Below are positions 35,406 to 45,120 of a stretch of DNA of 64,000 nt, piece by piece. The DNA is taken from assembly GCF_041276405.1 (NCBI RefSeq), contig NZ_JBGGGT010000002.1:1587001-1651000 (forward strand), read 5' to 3'. The position numbers and the translations under genes were made by a program. How positions within the stretch are numbered: the stretch's first letter is position 1; each line of letters begins with the position of its first letter. The notes beneath the pieces were generated by a model that saw nothing but the letters and a program-made list of their open reading frames with translations, was not told the DNA's origin and ran no database searches. The stretch is from Microvirga sp. TS319. GTDB taxonomy: Bacteria; Pseudomonadota; Alphaproteobacteria; Rhizobiales; Beijerinckiaceae.

Positions 35406-36587
35406 ATGACCACCGAGAATTTCACCTTCACCGTATCGAAGACGGACGGAGCCGCACGAACCGGCGAAATCCGGATGCCGCGCGGCGTCATCCGGACGCC
35501 TGCCTTCATGCCGGTGGGCACGGCCGCCACCGTGAAGGCCATGTATCCCGATCAGGTGAAGGCGCTCGGCGCGGATGTGGTGCTCGGCAACACCTATCAC
35601 CTCATGCTGCGCCCCGGCGCGGAGCGTGTCGCCCGTCTCGGCGGGCTGCATCAGTTCATGAACTGGCCCTATCCGATTCTCACAGATTCCGGCGGCTTCC
35701 AGGTCATGTCGCTCTCCGCCCTGCGCAAGGTGGACGAGACCGGCGTGACCTTCCAGTCCCATATCGATGGATCGCGGCACTTCATGTCTCCGGAGCGCTC
35801 CATCGAGATCCAGGGGCTTCTCGGCTCCGACATTCAGATGCAGCTTGACGAATGCGTGCGACTGCCGTGCTCGGACGAGGAGGCGGAGCGGGCCATGCGC
35901 CTGTCCCTGAGGTGGGCGGAGCGCTGCCGCATCGCGTTCGGCGACCAGCCCGGCAAGGCCATGTTCGGGATCGTTCAGGGCGGTGCCGTGGAACGGCTGC
36001 GCATCGAAAGCGCGCGGGAACTCGCCGCCATGGACCTGAAAGGCTACGCCATCGGCGGCCTCGCCGTGGGCGAGCCGCAGGAAGTGATGCTGCGCATGAT
36101 CGAGGCGGTCGAGCCGCATATGCCTAAGGAGAAGCCGCGCTATCTCATGGGCGTGGGCACGCCGGACGACATCGTCGAGGCCGTGCGCCGCGGGGTGGAC
36201 ATGTTCGACTGCGTCATGCCCACCCGCGCCGGGCGTCACGGTCAGGTCTTCACCAAGCACGGCCGCATGAACCTGCGCAACGCACGTTTTGCCGAAGACA
36301 CGCGCCCGCTCGACGAGAGCTCGAAATGCACGGCCTCGAATACCTATAGCCGGGCCTATCTCCACCACCTCGTCCGCTCGAACGAGATTCTGGGCATGAT
36401 GCTGCTGACCTGGAACAATCTGGCCTATTACCAGGAGTTGATGGCCGGCCTGCGAAAAGCCATCGCGGAAGGCCGTCTCGAGGACCATATCGGCGAAATC
36501 AAGGAAGGTTGGGTGAGGGGAGAGCGCGACAGCAAGGCCGAAATCGGCCAGCACGCCGACAACATCGCCATGCCGGCAGAGGGCTGA
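35406..36587 (+). CDS. tgt: tRNA-guanine transglycosylase Tgt, with altered zinc site
   Basis: Tgt exchanges guanine 34 for preQ1 in tRNAs for Asp, Asn, His and Tyr. The 393-residue protein has the substrate motifs [13 protein letters not shown] (catalytic Asp), the VQGG loop and [13 protein letters not shown]. The zinc site is unusual: the usual C-x-C-x2-C before NYSRAYLHH reads S-x-C-x2-S ([16 protein letters not shown]), so only one of three Cys remains while the distal His ligand region [11 protein letters not shown] is kept. GAGGACCG precedes ATG 35406. It follows queA. Confidence 0.93.
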   Translation: MTTENFTFTVSKTDGAARTGEIRMPRGVIRTPAFMPVGTAATVKAMYPDQVKALGADVVLGNTYHLMLRPGAERVARLGGLHQFMNWPYPILTDSGGFQVMSLSALRKVDETGVTFQSHIDGSRHFMSPERSIEIQGLLGSDIQMQLDECVRLPCSDEEAERAMRLSLRWAERCRIAFGDQPGKAMFGIVQGGAVERLRIESARELAAMDLKGYAIGGLAVGEPQEVMLRMIEAVEPHMPKEKPRYLMGVGTPDDIVEAVRRGVDMFDCVMPTRAGRHGQVFTKHGRMNLRNARFAEDTRPLDESSKCTASNTYSRAYLHHLVRSNEILGMMLLTWNNLAYYQELMAGLRKAIAEGRLEDHIGEIKEGWVRGERDSKAEIGQHADNIAMPAEG

Positions 36588-36718
36588 GGGGGAGCAGGCA
36601 TCTTTTCAGGCGGTGGAAAACCTGAATGCCGGCAGCCTGAAATGCGGATTTCGGCATCGGACCGGGGCTTTTCGATTGACCCACCGCTCAAGAGCCCCTA
36701 TTTCGGGCTCACCTCTGG

Positions 36719-36794
36719 GAGCGCGTAGCTCAGCCGGTAGAGCATCTGACTTTTAATCAGAGGGTCCTGGGTTCGAGTCCCAGCGCGCTCACCA
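36719..36794 (+). tRNA. tRNA-Lys (anticodon TTT)
   Basis: The 76-base sequence has acceptor arms GAGCGCG and CGCGCTC, a D-arm GCTCAGCCGGTAGAGC, anticodon stem TCTGA/TCAGA around the loop CTTTTAA (anticodon TTT at 36752-36754), a T-arm CTGGG/CCCAG with loop TTCGAGT, and an encoded CCA end. It follows tgt by 131 bases. Lysine tRNA(UUU) is not itself a queuosine substrate. Confidence 0.98.
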
Positions 36795-36902
36795 CTTATT
36801 TCCCAGAGGATCAGGCGGGTAACTTAAGGCTTCGATGGAAGCCTTGTTACCGAGCCTGTTACCGGCACCTGTTCTAAGCCTGATCCTGGCTCTTCCTACG
36901 CC
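36795..36902. other. Spacer after tRNA-Lys
   Basis: The stretch contains GTTACCGAGCCTGTTACCGGC, with a nearby GTAACTTAAGG. This resembles the 3' flank seen where an integrase attachment site follows a tRNA gene, but no integrase or matching second copy is in the window. Confidence 0.25.
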
Positions 36903-37342
36903 TAGAGCCTTTTCCATGAACTTCGGTTCACGGAAAAGGCATTTGTTGTTTGAGAAAGACGCCTTTTCTTCGCAAAACCGGCATCCACTTTTGCGGAAAA
37001 GGCTCTAGCGCATCGTGCGGACCCGGTGGGCAGCGCTCGCGCATCGTGCGAAATGTGGCCCGGTTCTTTCGCAGGAACGATGCGCTCGTCTATGGTCTTG
37101 AGCATCCTTTCACGCAAAACCGGTTCCCAGTTTTGCATTCGATGCTCCAGGAGGGAGTATCGGATTCAATTCCAAACGTGGATCCCACTTTTCACGTCCG
37201 ATACTCTAGCGCGGCCGCCGGGTCCGCACGATGCGCTAGAGCAAATTGCATTCTGCCGGGATCGGAATGCTTGCTCTTTCTCTTTGGCGAAGCATCGTTT
37301 TTCGCGAAGAACCGGTTCCCACTTCTTCGCACGATGCTCTAG
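36903..37342. repeat. Large cluster of about seven palindromes after tRNA-Lys
   Basis: The cluster contains, in order, a TAGAGCCTTTTCC unit with its CGGAAAAGGC partner, a unit ending GGAAAAGGCTCTAG, the canonical GCATCGTGCGAAATGTGG unit (37040-37086), a GAGCATCCTTTCACGC unit (37100-37147), a GAGTATCGGATTC unit (37156-37208), a short GCGCTAG piece, and a 106-bp composite (37237-37342). It makes up most of the 700-base gene-free gap. Confidence 0.85.
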
Positions 37343-37502
37343 CAAGTGTCAGCGCCATGCCGGGTGTCTTCACGGCTCCCAAGATCGGACGGCGAGCCCT
37401 TTCTCTTGTGCTGGAAGTTTCCAATGGGCCGCCAGCCGGATCACTCCGAGAATGGCCATTCCATTCTCCCCGGATGTTGCCACCTCCGCTCTCGAACAGA
37501 AT

Positions 37503-37772
37503 TCACCGGTGGCCGTCCCTGCATCGGAATCCGACAGGGCATTGCGGATTGTCGGCGCTGGGCACCCAGACCGGCTCGGAATATTGTTCGATAGCGCATT
37601 CCGAACCGGTCCTGACGAAGCGTTCACAGGTGACAGGGCCGGTGTCCAGGACGACGGCGCCTCGCCGCAGAACAAGCTCGCGGTTGGCGAAACAGGATCG
37701 TTGCAATACCGACGGCCCGATCTTGGCCTTGACGGCGGTCTCCCCCGGGACGAGCGCCAGAGTGACGAGCAT
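37503..37772 (-). CDS. Possible 89-residue protein whose start lies in a repeat
   Basis: The frame from ATG 37772 to 37503 gives a coherent product with evenly placed Cys (VLQRSCFANRELV, GPVTCERFVRTGSECAIEQYSEPVWVPSADNPQC). The pattern suggests a small exported Cys-rich protein. The start codon is inside a palindromic repeat (37767-37812), so the original N-terminus, perhaps a signal peptide, may have been lost by repeat insertion. No family recognised. Confidence 0.35.
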   Translation of the reverse strand: MLVTLALVPGETAVKAKIGPSVLQRSCFANRELVLRRGAVVLDTGPVTCERFVRTGSECAIEQYSEPVWVPSADNPQCPVGFRCRDGHR

Positions 37773-37812
37773 CGGGCCCAAAAGTGGCATCCACTTTTGA
37801 GGCCGATGCTCT
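37767..37812. repeat. Palindrome supplying the cupin stop codon
   Basis: The unit GAGCATCGGGCCCAAAAGTGG, with right arm CCACTTTTGAGGCCGATGCTCTA, lies between the 89-residue frame and the cupin gene. On the minus strand its TAG is the cupin stop codon (37811-37813). Confidence 0.85.
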
Positions 37813-38200
37813 ATGCGGGCGGTAACTCGAGGCCGTTCGGGAGTGAGATCCAGATGACGGTCTGCACCTCGGGGGAATGGCGTGACAGATGGCCCTTACC
37901 GTGTGTGTCCTCCACCAACACGAAGCTCCCCGCCGAAACGTGGCGCACCTCTCCGTCGCTCGTCTCGTATTCGACCGAACCATCCAGCCTGACCGTCAGC
38001 ACCGGCTCCGGGACCGTATGCCAGGCCACCTCGCGCATGCCGGCCGGAATGTGGGTGATGCGGACACGGGACGCCGGATAGCTGGCTGTCACCTCGAACG
38101 GCACGGCGTCGGGGTGCACCGACCGCTTCGTCGTGGGCAATTCGACCTCGTCGAAACGCGACTCGCCATCCGGGGTGGCATAGATGCGCAGGCACTTCAT
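37811..38200 (-). CDS. Cupin domain protein
   Basis: The 129-residue protein has a single cupin barrel with a tryptophan-histidine pattern MREVAWHTVPEPVLTVRLDGSVEYETSDGE, then SAGSFVLVEDTHGKGH. The His and Glu placement is partial, so metal binding is uncertain. It may bind or modify a small molecule in the cytosol. The ATG at 38200 gives the natural start MKCLRIYAT. It is divergent from the ABC importer genes and could share their regulation. Confidence 0.7.
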   Translation of the reverse strand: MKCLRIYATPDGESRFDEVELPTTKRSVHPDAVPFEVTASYPASRVRITHIPAGMREVAWHTVPEPVLTVRLDGSVEYETSDGEVRHVSAGSFVLVEDTHGKGHLSRHSPEVQTVIWISLPNGLELPPA

Positions 38201-38514
38201 CGCGGCTGACTCCCTCTGGTTCGGCATGCCGAACCGAACCATGCCTACCATGACTGAAGCAGTACGGCACCGGCCTTCGATTCCGGGGCGAGCCCAACGC
38301 GAGCGAACGGCATTCTGCCGGCGGCAAGGCTAAAGGGCTTGAGGCGCCGGCGGAGCACGTGGATCGGTCGCTTGCCGTTCGAGAAGGGCGGCTGTATGAA
38401 CGGCGGTAGCCCTGCAGTGGTTGTGGGCCTGGGCCCCACGCGCGCTAATCGCCAAATTGCACAGAATCCGGTGCCGCGCAAGCTTCCTGCTGCACCGGTC
38501 CAATGGGAGGAAAA
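38201..38514. other. Divergent intergenic region, cupin to ABC importer
   Basis: This 314-base stretch should contain the promoters of both transcripts. I see no clear operator, hairpin or open frame. The ABC side ends with a strong GGGAGG before ATG 38515. Confidence 0.5.
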
Positions 38515-39771
38515 ATGAGAGCGACTTTGAAATTCAGCCTAGCCATGGCCCTCGGACTGACTCTGAGCGGGGGGGCGTTGGCACAGACGAAGGAAATCCG
38601 TGTCCTTCTGGCCAACCATCCGTATGGCGACATTATCAAGGCGGCTATTCCGGAATTCGAGCAGCAGAGTGGCATCAAGGTCAATGCCGAGAGCCTCCAG
38701 GAAAGCCAGCTCTCGACCAAATTGACCACTGAGTTCGCCACGAACTCGTCCTCGGTCGACGTGTTCATGACGCGGCCGCTGCAGGACGGAAAGCTCTTCG
38801 CCAAGAACAAGTGGTATGAACCGTTAGTCGGCTACGACTTCTCGGATTACCCGGCCAATACGGTGAGCATCGTTACGTACGACGGCAAGCCGAATATCGT
38901 TCCGCTGGTGACCGAATGGCAGGTCCTGTTCTATCGCAAGGACCTTCTTGCCGCCGCGGGCATCAAGGTTCCGACGAATTTCGACGAGCTGGCAGCCGCT
39001 GCCGAGAAACTCAACACCGGAGGTGTCGCGGGTCTCGCTTCCCGCGGGAAGGGTGCGGCGGCCGTTACCCAGCTCTCCAGCTACGTCTATAATTTCGGCG
39101 GCCAGTATCTCGACAAGGGAGTGGCGGTCTTCGATTCGAAAGAGGCCGTCGACGGCATCCGCTATTATGGCAAGCTCATTGGAAGCTACGGCCCCCGCGG
39201 TGTGACGTCCATGTCGTGGGAAAACATCCTGCCGCTGTTCCAGGCAGGTCGTGTCGCCATGTGGACGGATGCGTCTGTCTTCTATGGCCAGATTACCGAT
39301 CCCGCGAAGACGTCGCTCGGAGCGGACAAGGTCGGCATCGCCAACTTCCCTGCCGGTCCCAAGGCGAACTCCCCCTTCTACGCGACCTCGTGGGGACTCG
39401 CCATGGCCAGCCAGTCAAAGAAGAAGGACTTGGCGAAGACCTTCCTCGACTGGGCGACCAGCAAGGAACTCGCCGCCAAGGCGATGGTCGCCAACATCAC
39501 CATGGCAAGGACCTCCGTTTGGGAGGATCAGGCCGTCGTGGCCAAGGTCGATCCCGGCCTCGTCGAGACGCGCGCGTTCGTGGCGAAGAACGGCTATCCG
39601 ACCGATCGGCCCTTCATGAGTGCCGTCGGCGAGGCCCGCGACCTGATCGGTGAGATCGTTCTTGAATCGATCAACACGAAGGGCGAGTCGCCGCAACTCG
39701 GCGACATGGCGAAGGACCGCGCCGCCAAGGTCAACAAACTGCTGCGCGACACGGGCGAATACGGACAGTAA
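38515..39771 (+). CDS. Sugar ABC transporter, periplasmic binding protein
   Basis: The 418-residue protein has a signal peptide (KFSLAMALGLTLSGGALA, cleavage before QTK) and the family-1 extracellular solute-binding fold of UgpB or MalE type: QQSGIKVNAESLQESQL, FATNSSSVDVFMTRPLQD, VPLVTEWQVLFYRKDLLAAAGIKVPTNFDEL and WGLAMASQSKKKDLAKTFLDW. It should deliver a carbohydrate or polyol to the permeases. GGGAGG lies 5 bases before ATG 38515. A strong stem follows before the first permease gene, which fits higher expression of the binding protein. Confidence 0.88.
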   Translation: MRATLKFSLAMALGLTLSGGALAQTKEIRVLLANHPYGDIIKAAIPEFEQQSGIKVNAESLQESQLSTKLTTEFATNSSSVDVFMTRPLQDGKLFAKNKWYEPLVGYDFSDYPANTVSIVTYDGKPNIVPLVTEWQVLFYRKDLLAAAGIKVPTNFDELAAAAEKLNTGGVAGLASRGKGAAAVTQLSSYVYNFGGQYLDKGVAVFDSKEAVDGIRYYGKLIGSYGPRGVTSMSWENILPLFQAGRVAMWTDASVFYGQITDPAKTSLGADKVGIANFPAGPKANSPFYATSWGLAMASQSKKKDLAKTFLDWATSKELAAKAMVANITMARTSVWEDQAVVAKVDPGLVETRAFVAKNGYPTDRPFMSAVGEARDLIGEIVLESINTKGESPQLGDMAKDRAAKVNKLLRDTGEYGQ

Positions 39772-39782
39772 GCCCACCGGGG

Positions 39783-39810
39783 TGCCGTGCCGCCCGACGG
39801 CGGCACGGCA
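39783..39810 (+). promoter_or_regulatory. Intercistronic mRNA hairpin after the binding-protein gene
   Basis: A perfect 12-bp stem TGCCGTGCCGCC (39783-39794) and GGCGGCACGGCA (39799-39810) has a CGAC loop and no T-run. It lies between the binding-protein stop and the permease start. Such stems stabilise the upstream mRNA or reduce read-through, so more binding protein is made than permease. Confidence 0.6.
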
Positions 39811-39859
39811 TCGATCTGAAGTACCTGGCGCGCCTCGCGCTTGCACCCGTCGAGAATTC

Positions 39860-40738
39860 ATGACCCATAACAGCTACGCGGACAGCAATATCCGTTGGAT
39901 CTATCCCCTGCCAGCGATCCTATTCGTTGCGCTGCTCATGGTCTTTCCGGTCCTCTACACCACCTATATCAGCTTGACGAACTGGACGCTGACGTCGGGT
40001 GCTCCACCGTCTTTCGTCGGCCTCGACAACTACGGTCAGGTGTTGATCGAGCCGCGCTTTCTGCAGGCGTTGTGGCGCACGATGGTTTTCACCATCTCGG
40101 CCGTGGCCGTGGAGGCCGTGCTCGGGGTGGCGGCCGCACTGTTGCTGAACCGCGTCTTCGTCGGTCGGAACGTGGTGAAGCTTCTTCTCCTCCTGCCTCT
40201 GGTCGCGACCCCGGTCGCAGTGGGGATCGTGTTCAACCTTTTCTACGATCCAACGATCGGGTTGGCGAATTACGTTCTGGAAACACTCGGGCTGCCGACC
40301 AGCGCCTGGATTTCCGACGCCAGCACTGTCCTCTTCTCCCTCGTCATCGTCGATGTGTGGCAATGGACTCCCATGATCACGCTGATCGTGCTCGCCGGTC
40401 TCGCGGCTCTTTCCGATGAGCCGGCGGAGGCGGCACGGATCGATGGCGCAAACGAATGGCAGATCATCCGGCTTATTACGATCCCGATGGTGATGCCGGT
40501 CATCGTCACGGCCGTCATCCTGCGCCTGATCGATGCCCTCAAGACCTTCGACATCATTTTTGCGATGACAGGCGGAGGCCCAGGCTACGCCTCGGAGACG
40601 CTCAACCTCATCGGCTACAAGTACAGCTTCGAGTATTTCCGCATGGGGCAGGCTGCGGTCATCCTGGTGGTGCTCTTTCTGGTCGTCCTTGCGTGCAGCG
40701 TGGCTATCACGCGACTCAGCAAGCGAACGGCAGCCTGA
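39860..40738 (+). CDS. Sugar ABC transporter permease (MalF/UgpA type)
   Basis: The 292-residue inner-membrane protein has six hydrophobic helices, an N-terminal PAILFVALLMVFPVLYTTYISLTNW typical of MalF/UgpA permeases, and the cytosolic EAA loop EAARIDGANEWQIIRLITIP (about residues 192-211) that contacts the ATPase. The ATG at 39860 is 88 bases after the binding-protein gene. It is the first permease of the importer, and the other permease starts 32 bases downstream. Confidence 0.9.
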   Translation: MTHNSYADSNIRWIYPLPAILFVALLMVFPVLYTTYISLTNWTLTSGAPPSFVGLDNYGQVLIEPRFLQALWRTMVFTISAVAVEAVLGVAAALLLNRVFVGRNVVKLLLLLPLVATPVAVGIVFNLFYDPTIGLANYVLETLGLPTSAWISDASTVLFSLVIVDVWQWTPMITLIVLAGLAALSDEPAEAARIDGANEWQIIRLITIPMVMPVIVTAVILRLIDALKTFDIIFAMTGGGPGYASETLNLIGYKYSFEYFRMGQAAVILVVLFLVVLACSVAITRLSKRTAA

Positions 40739-40770
40739 CCTGTCATATCGGCGCGGGACAAGAAGCGATC

Positions 40771-41583
40771 ATGAAAAAAGTTGGACTCAAGGTTCTATTC
40801 TACTGCGCAGTCGTCATGCTGGCGACGATTGTACTGCTGCCTTTCCTTTGGATGCTGATCTCCTCGCTCAAGACCCAGGTAGACATCGTCGCCTGGCCAC
40901 CCAAGTTCGTCTTCAGCCCAACCTTCCAGAACTACTACAGGGTATTCGGAGAACAGGATTTCATCCGGTACTTCATCAATTCGACGATCGTTGCGGTTTT
41001 CTCAGTGGGTGTCTCACTCCTGCTCGGTCTCCCCGCGGCCTATTCCATAGCTCGCTTTTCTCAACGGCGCCTCGCGCTGGTGATCCTGCTGGCGCGACTG
41101 ATGCCAGGCATCTCGTTCCTGATGCCGTGGTACATCATTTTCTCGCGCCTCGGCCTGATGGACACCTACGTGGCGCTGGTGCTGAGCCATGTGCTGATCG
41201 CTCTGCCCATCGTGGTCTGGATCATGTCGAGCTACTTCGAGACCATTCCCGTAGAGCTCGAGGAGTCGGCGATGGTCGATGGCGCATCGCGCCACTACAT
41301 CTTCCTTCGGATCATTCTTCCCCTGTCCGGACCCGGCATCATCACGGCCACGACGTTGGCATTCATCTTTTCCTGGAACAACTTCCTCTTTTCTCAGGTG
41401 CTCAGCATGGAGAAGACCAGGACGCTGCCGATCGCCGTGTTCAATTTCCTCTCCTATGCCGATATCGATTGGGGCGGAGTCATGGCAGCCTCCGTTACGA
41501 TCATGGCGCCCGCCCTCGTCCTGACGATGATCTTCCAGCGCTACGTGGTGAGTGGCCTGACCATGGGAGCCGTCAAGGGATAG
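40771..41583 (+). CDS. Sugar ABC transporter permease (MalG/UgpE type)
   Basis: The 270-residue protein has six helices and the MalG-like start LLPFLWMLISSLKTQVDIVAWPPKFVFSPT. The EAA loop reads LEESAMVDGASRHYIFLRIILP. A C-terminal segment PIAVFNFLSYADIDWGGVMAA is typical of the family. Together with the preceding permease it would form the channel. The start ATG 40771 follows a weak ribosome site (GGGACAAGAAG). Confidence 0.9.
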   Translation: MKKVGLKVLFYCAVVMLATIVLLPFLWMLISSLKTQVDIVAWPPKFVFSPTFQNYYRVFGEQDFIRYFINSTIVAVFSVGVSLLLGLPAAYSIARFSQRRLALVILLARLMPGISFLMPWYIIFSRLGLMDTYVALVLSHVLIALPIVVWIMSSYFETIPVELEESAMVDGASRHYIFLRIILPLSGPGIITATTLAFIFSWNNFLFSQVLSMEKTRTLPIAVFNFLSYADIDWGGVMAASVTIMAPALVLTMIFQRYVVSGLTMGAVKG

Positions 41584-41703
41584 CCGGGGGCAGGGCGTTT
41601 CCGGCAAACTGTCTTCTTCTCCAAACAACGGCGTTTGTACTGCTCTGGCGAATAGGCCCTACGGTGGCTCTCTCCGCCGACGCGACAGCTAAGGACAACT
41701 GAC

Positions 41704-42756
<1,053 letters not shown>

Positions 42757-42759
<3 letters not shown>

Positions 42760-42918
42760 CGCATCGTGCGAAAACGGAGCTCCGGTTTTCCGCAAGAACG
42801 ATGCGGTGATCTCAGAAGGAAGCATCGTGCGAAAAAACGGGCACCGGTTTTTCGTGAGAGATACTCGATAACATAAACCCGATGTCTCGGATGTGGGTTC
42901 GGTCTCACGTCCGATGCT
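42757..42918. repeat. Three palindromes after the ABC ATPase gene
   Basis: A canonical unit starts at the ATPase stop codon (TAGCGCATCGTGCG ... AAGAACGATGCGG). A second has AGCATCGTGCGAAAAAACGG and ends GAGATACTCG. A third, degenerate unit has GGATGTGGGTTCGG and ends CCGATGCTGC. The remaining 363 bases to 43281 hold no supported gene; I looked there for a HigB toxin and found none. Confidence 0.85.
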
Positions 42919-43281
42919 GCAGCGGAAGCACCTTGGCTTTCCTGCGGCACTGACTTCAGCCGCATCCGCTGTGGCGGCAAATGAGCCCCAACCATTGCCG
43001 GACGTTTCCATGACGTTCCCGGAGGCTTCCTCGGTAGATCTCGGAAGAAGCATTTTGGCGCGCCCATAAGGTGGTGAGCGGACCTTCTTTTCCTTGGTTT
43101 ATCCCTTATATCATTGCTCGAAGCCGACCTTCGTGTCCTGGAATGATGAGGAAAAACTAAACGTTTCTGAAGGCCGGATAGGGTGAGGAGAGGGATCTGA
43201 CATGCTCAGATCGGCGGCGGCCCTTGTTTTCGGAGACCTGTCGCCCATAACGCTACAGTTGGTTGAGTTCAAGGTAAGCGC

Positions 43282-43632
43282 ATGATCCGTCCCCGAGCCG
43301 CCCTCGCGGTGTCGCCACCTCATCCAGGGAGGATCCTGCGTGACCGGATCCTGCCTGGCCTTGGCCTCTCCGTCAGCCAGGCCGCCCGGGAGCTTCGGGT
43401 CGCGCGTCAGACCCTCCATCGCGTCCTCGCCGGGACGGCTTCGGTCAGTCCCGAGATGGCCACTCGTTTGGCTCGTCTCTCGGGCACGACGCCTCACTTC
43501 TGGCTTGACCGGCAGCAACAGCACGACCTCTGGCACGCGGAGCAGGCACTCGCCGGCGTGCTTGGGCAGATCCCGGCCCACACCCTTCCAGCCGCCCTTC
43601 AGAAAGAGATTGGACTTCGTCATGACCGGTAA
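43282..43632 (+). CDS. HigA-like XRE-family antitoxin, no toxin partner seen
   Basis: The 116-residue protein matches the HigA family: PPHPGRILRDRILPGLGLSVSQAARELRVARQTLHRVLAGTASVSPEMATRLARLSG forms the helix-turn-helix, followed by FWLDRQQQHDLWHAE. HigA antitoxins bind DNA and neutralise a HigB RNase. No HigB-like gene precedes it. It overlaps the KaiC gene by 11 bases, so it is translationally linked to that gene and may act as its operon regulator. Confidence 0.85.
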   Translation: MIRPRAALAVSPPHPGRILRDRILPGLGLSVSQAARELRVARQTLHRVLAGTASVSPEMATRLARLSGTTPHFWLDRQQQHDLWHAEQALAGVLGQIPAHTLPAALQKEIGLRHDR

Positions 43633-45118
43633 GCCTCAACCCTCCCCGAAAGCACGGACCGGGGTTGCAGGGCTGGACGACATTCTCATCGGAGGGCTGT
43701 CCCCCGGACACGTCTATCTCCTGGAGGGCAGCCCCGGCACCGGCAAGACCACCATCGCGCTCCAGTTCCTGCTCGAAGGAGCGAAGGTCGGAGAAGCCGG
43801 GCTCTACATCACCATGTCGGAGACGGAACGGGAGCTGCGCGAGGGCGCAGCTTCGCATGGTTGGGTCCTTGGCGATGGCGTTCAAGTGTTCGAACTCGTG
43901 CCGCCGGAGAACCTTCTGGATGACGAGCACCAGCAGAGCCTGCTCTACTCGTCCGACCTCGAACTCGGCGAAACCACCAAGGCAGTGTTCGAGGCGATCG
44001 ACCGAACCCGGCCGGTCCGGATCGTCATCGACAGCCTCTCCGAGATCCGGCTCCTGGCGCAGAGCTCCTTGCGCTACCGCCGCCAGATCCTCGCAATGAA
44101 GCATTACTTTGCGAAGCAAGGCGCAACGGTGCTGATGCTGGATGACCTGACCACGGACACGAACGACAAAACCGTTCACAGCCTGGCCCATGGCGTCATC
44201 CGCCTGGAAGAGCTCACGCCGACCTACGGAGCCGAGCGCCGCCGCCTGCGCGTGATCAAGTACCGCGGCCAGTCCTTCCGGGGCGGCTTCCACGACTTCA
44301 TCATTGCCGAGGGTGGTGTCCAGGTCTTTCCACGTCTGATCTCCAGCGAGCACAAGACAGGCTTTGCCCGCGACGTGCTCACCAGCGGCATCGGTGAACT
44401 CGACGCGCTCCTTGGCGGCGGCGTCGAGCAGGGCTCCAGCACGCTGGTCATGGGACCGGCCGGGTCGGGCAAATCCCTTCTGACCGTGCAGTTCGCTGTT
44501 GCCGCCGCTCTCCGTGGCGAGAAGGCGGCCCTGTTCATTTTCGACGAAGAGCTTGGCCTCCTGATCGACCGAACCAAGCTGACGGGCATCGATCTGAACG
44601 CGTTGTGCGCCAGCGGCAATCTGTTCATTGAGCAGGTCGATGCCGCTGAGCTCTCGCCGGGTGAATTCACCAACCGGGTGCGCACCAGGATTGATCGCTA
44701 TGGTGTGAAGACGGTCGTCATCGACGGCCTCAACGGCTATCAGTCGGCCATGCCGGAGGAGCAGTTTCTTACTTTGCATATCCACGAGCTGCTGCAATAC
44801 CTCAACCGGCAGGGAACCTCGACCTTCCTTACGGTGGCCCAGCACGGACTTGTCGGCGACATGAAGTCTCCCGTCGACGTCACTTACCTGGCCGATACCG
44901 TGATCCTGCTGCGTTACTTCGAGGCCTTCGGCCAGATTCGGCGAGCGATCTCGATCATCAAGAAGCGGTTCGGCACGCACGAGAACACCATTCGCGAGAT
45001 CCGGATCGACAGCAGGGGCCTCTCCGTCGGAGAGCCTCTCACGGGCTTCCAAGGCGTTCTGCGCGGTACGCCAGTCTTCGCCAACAACGACCGTGACCGA
45101 CTGCTCGAAGACCGTTGA
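43622..45118 (+). CDS. KaiC-like double-domain ATPase
   Basis: The 498-residue protein has two RecA-type KaiC domains. The first has Walker A GSPGTGKT (residues 36-43) and a MSETE segment where KaiC has its catalytic EE; the second has Walker A GPAGSGKS and the intact FDEE. The stretch aligned to the KaiC phosphosites reads VTYLADTV, giving Thr-Tyr where cyanobacterial KaiC has Ser-Thr. No KaiA or KaiB gene is nearby. Non-cyanobacterial KaiC proteins of this kind take part in time-keeping or stress signalling in some bacteria. It overlaps the HigA gene and precedes a histidine kinase by 2 bases. Confidence 0.88.
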   Translation: MTGKPQPSPKARTGVAGLDDILIGGLSPGHVYLLEGSPGTGKTTIALQFLLEGAKVGEAGLYITMSETERELREGAASHGWVLGDGVQVFELVPPENLLDDEHQQSLLYSSDLELGETTKAVFEAIDRTRPVRIVIDSLSEIRLLAQSSLRYRRQILAMKHYFAKQGATVLMLDDLTTDTNDKTVHSLAHGVIRLEELTPTYGAERRRLRVIKYRGQSFRGGFHDFIIAEGGVQVFPRLISSEHKTGFARDVLTSGIGELDALLGGGVEQGSSTLVMGPAGSGKSLLTVQFAVAAALRGEKAALFIFDEELGLLIDRTKLTGIDLNALCASGNLFIEQVDAAELSPGEFTNRVRTRIDRYGVKTVVIDGLNGYQSAMPEEQFLTLHIHELLQYLNRQGTSTFLTVAQHGLVGDMKSPVDVTYLADTVILLRYFEAFGQIRRAISIIKKRFGTHENTIREIRIDSRGLSVGEPLTGFQGVLRGTPVFANNDRDRLLEDR

Positions 45119-45120
45119 AT

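Noticed and set aside
34269..36554. 761-codon minus-strand frame
   Set aside because: It spans the complements of queA and tgt, both unmistakable, so it is a shadow.
36795..36902. Phage or island attachment site after tRNA-Lys
   Set aside because: No integrase and no second copy of the tRNA 3' end was found in the window; only a suggestive sequence flank is present.
36903..37342. Possible CRISPR-like array
   Set aside because: The repeats are palindromes of varying type and spacing without constant-length unique spacers, and no cas genes are present.
43060..43281. HigB toxin gene before HigA
   Set aside because: No frame on either strand shows a HigB-like sequence, so HigA is treated as an orphan here.
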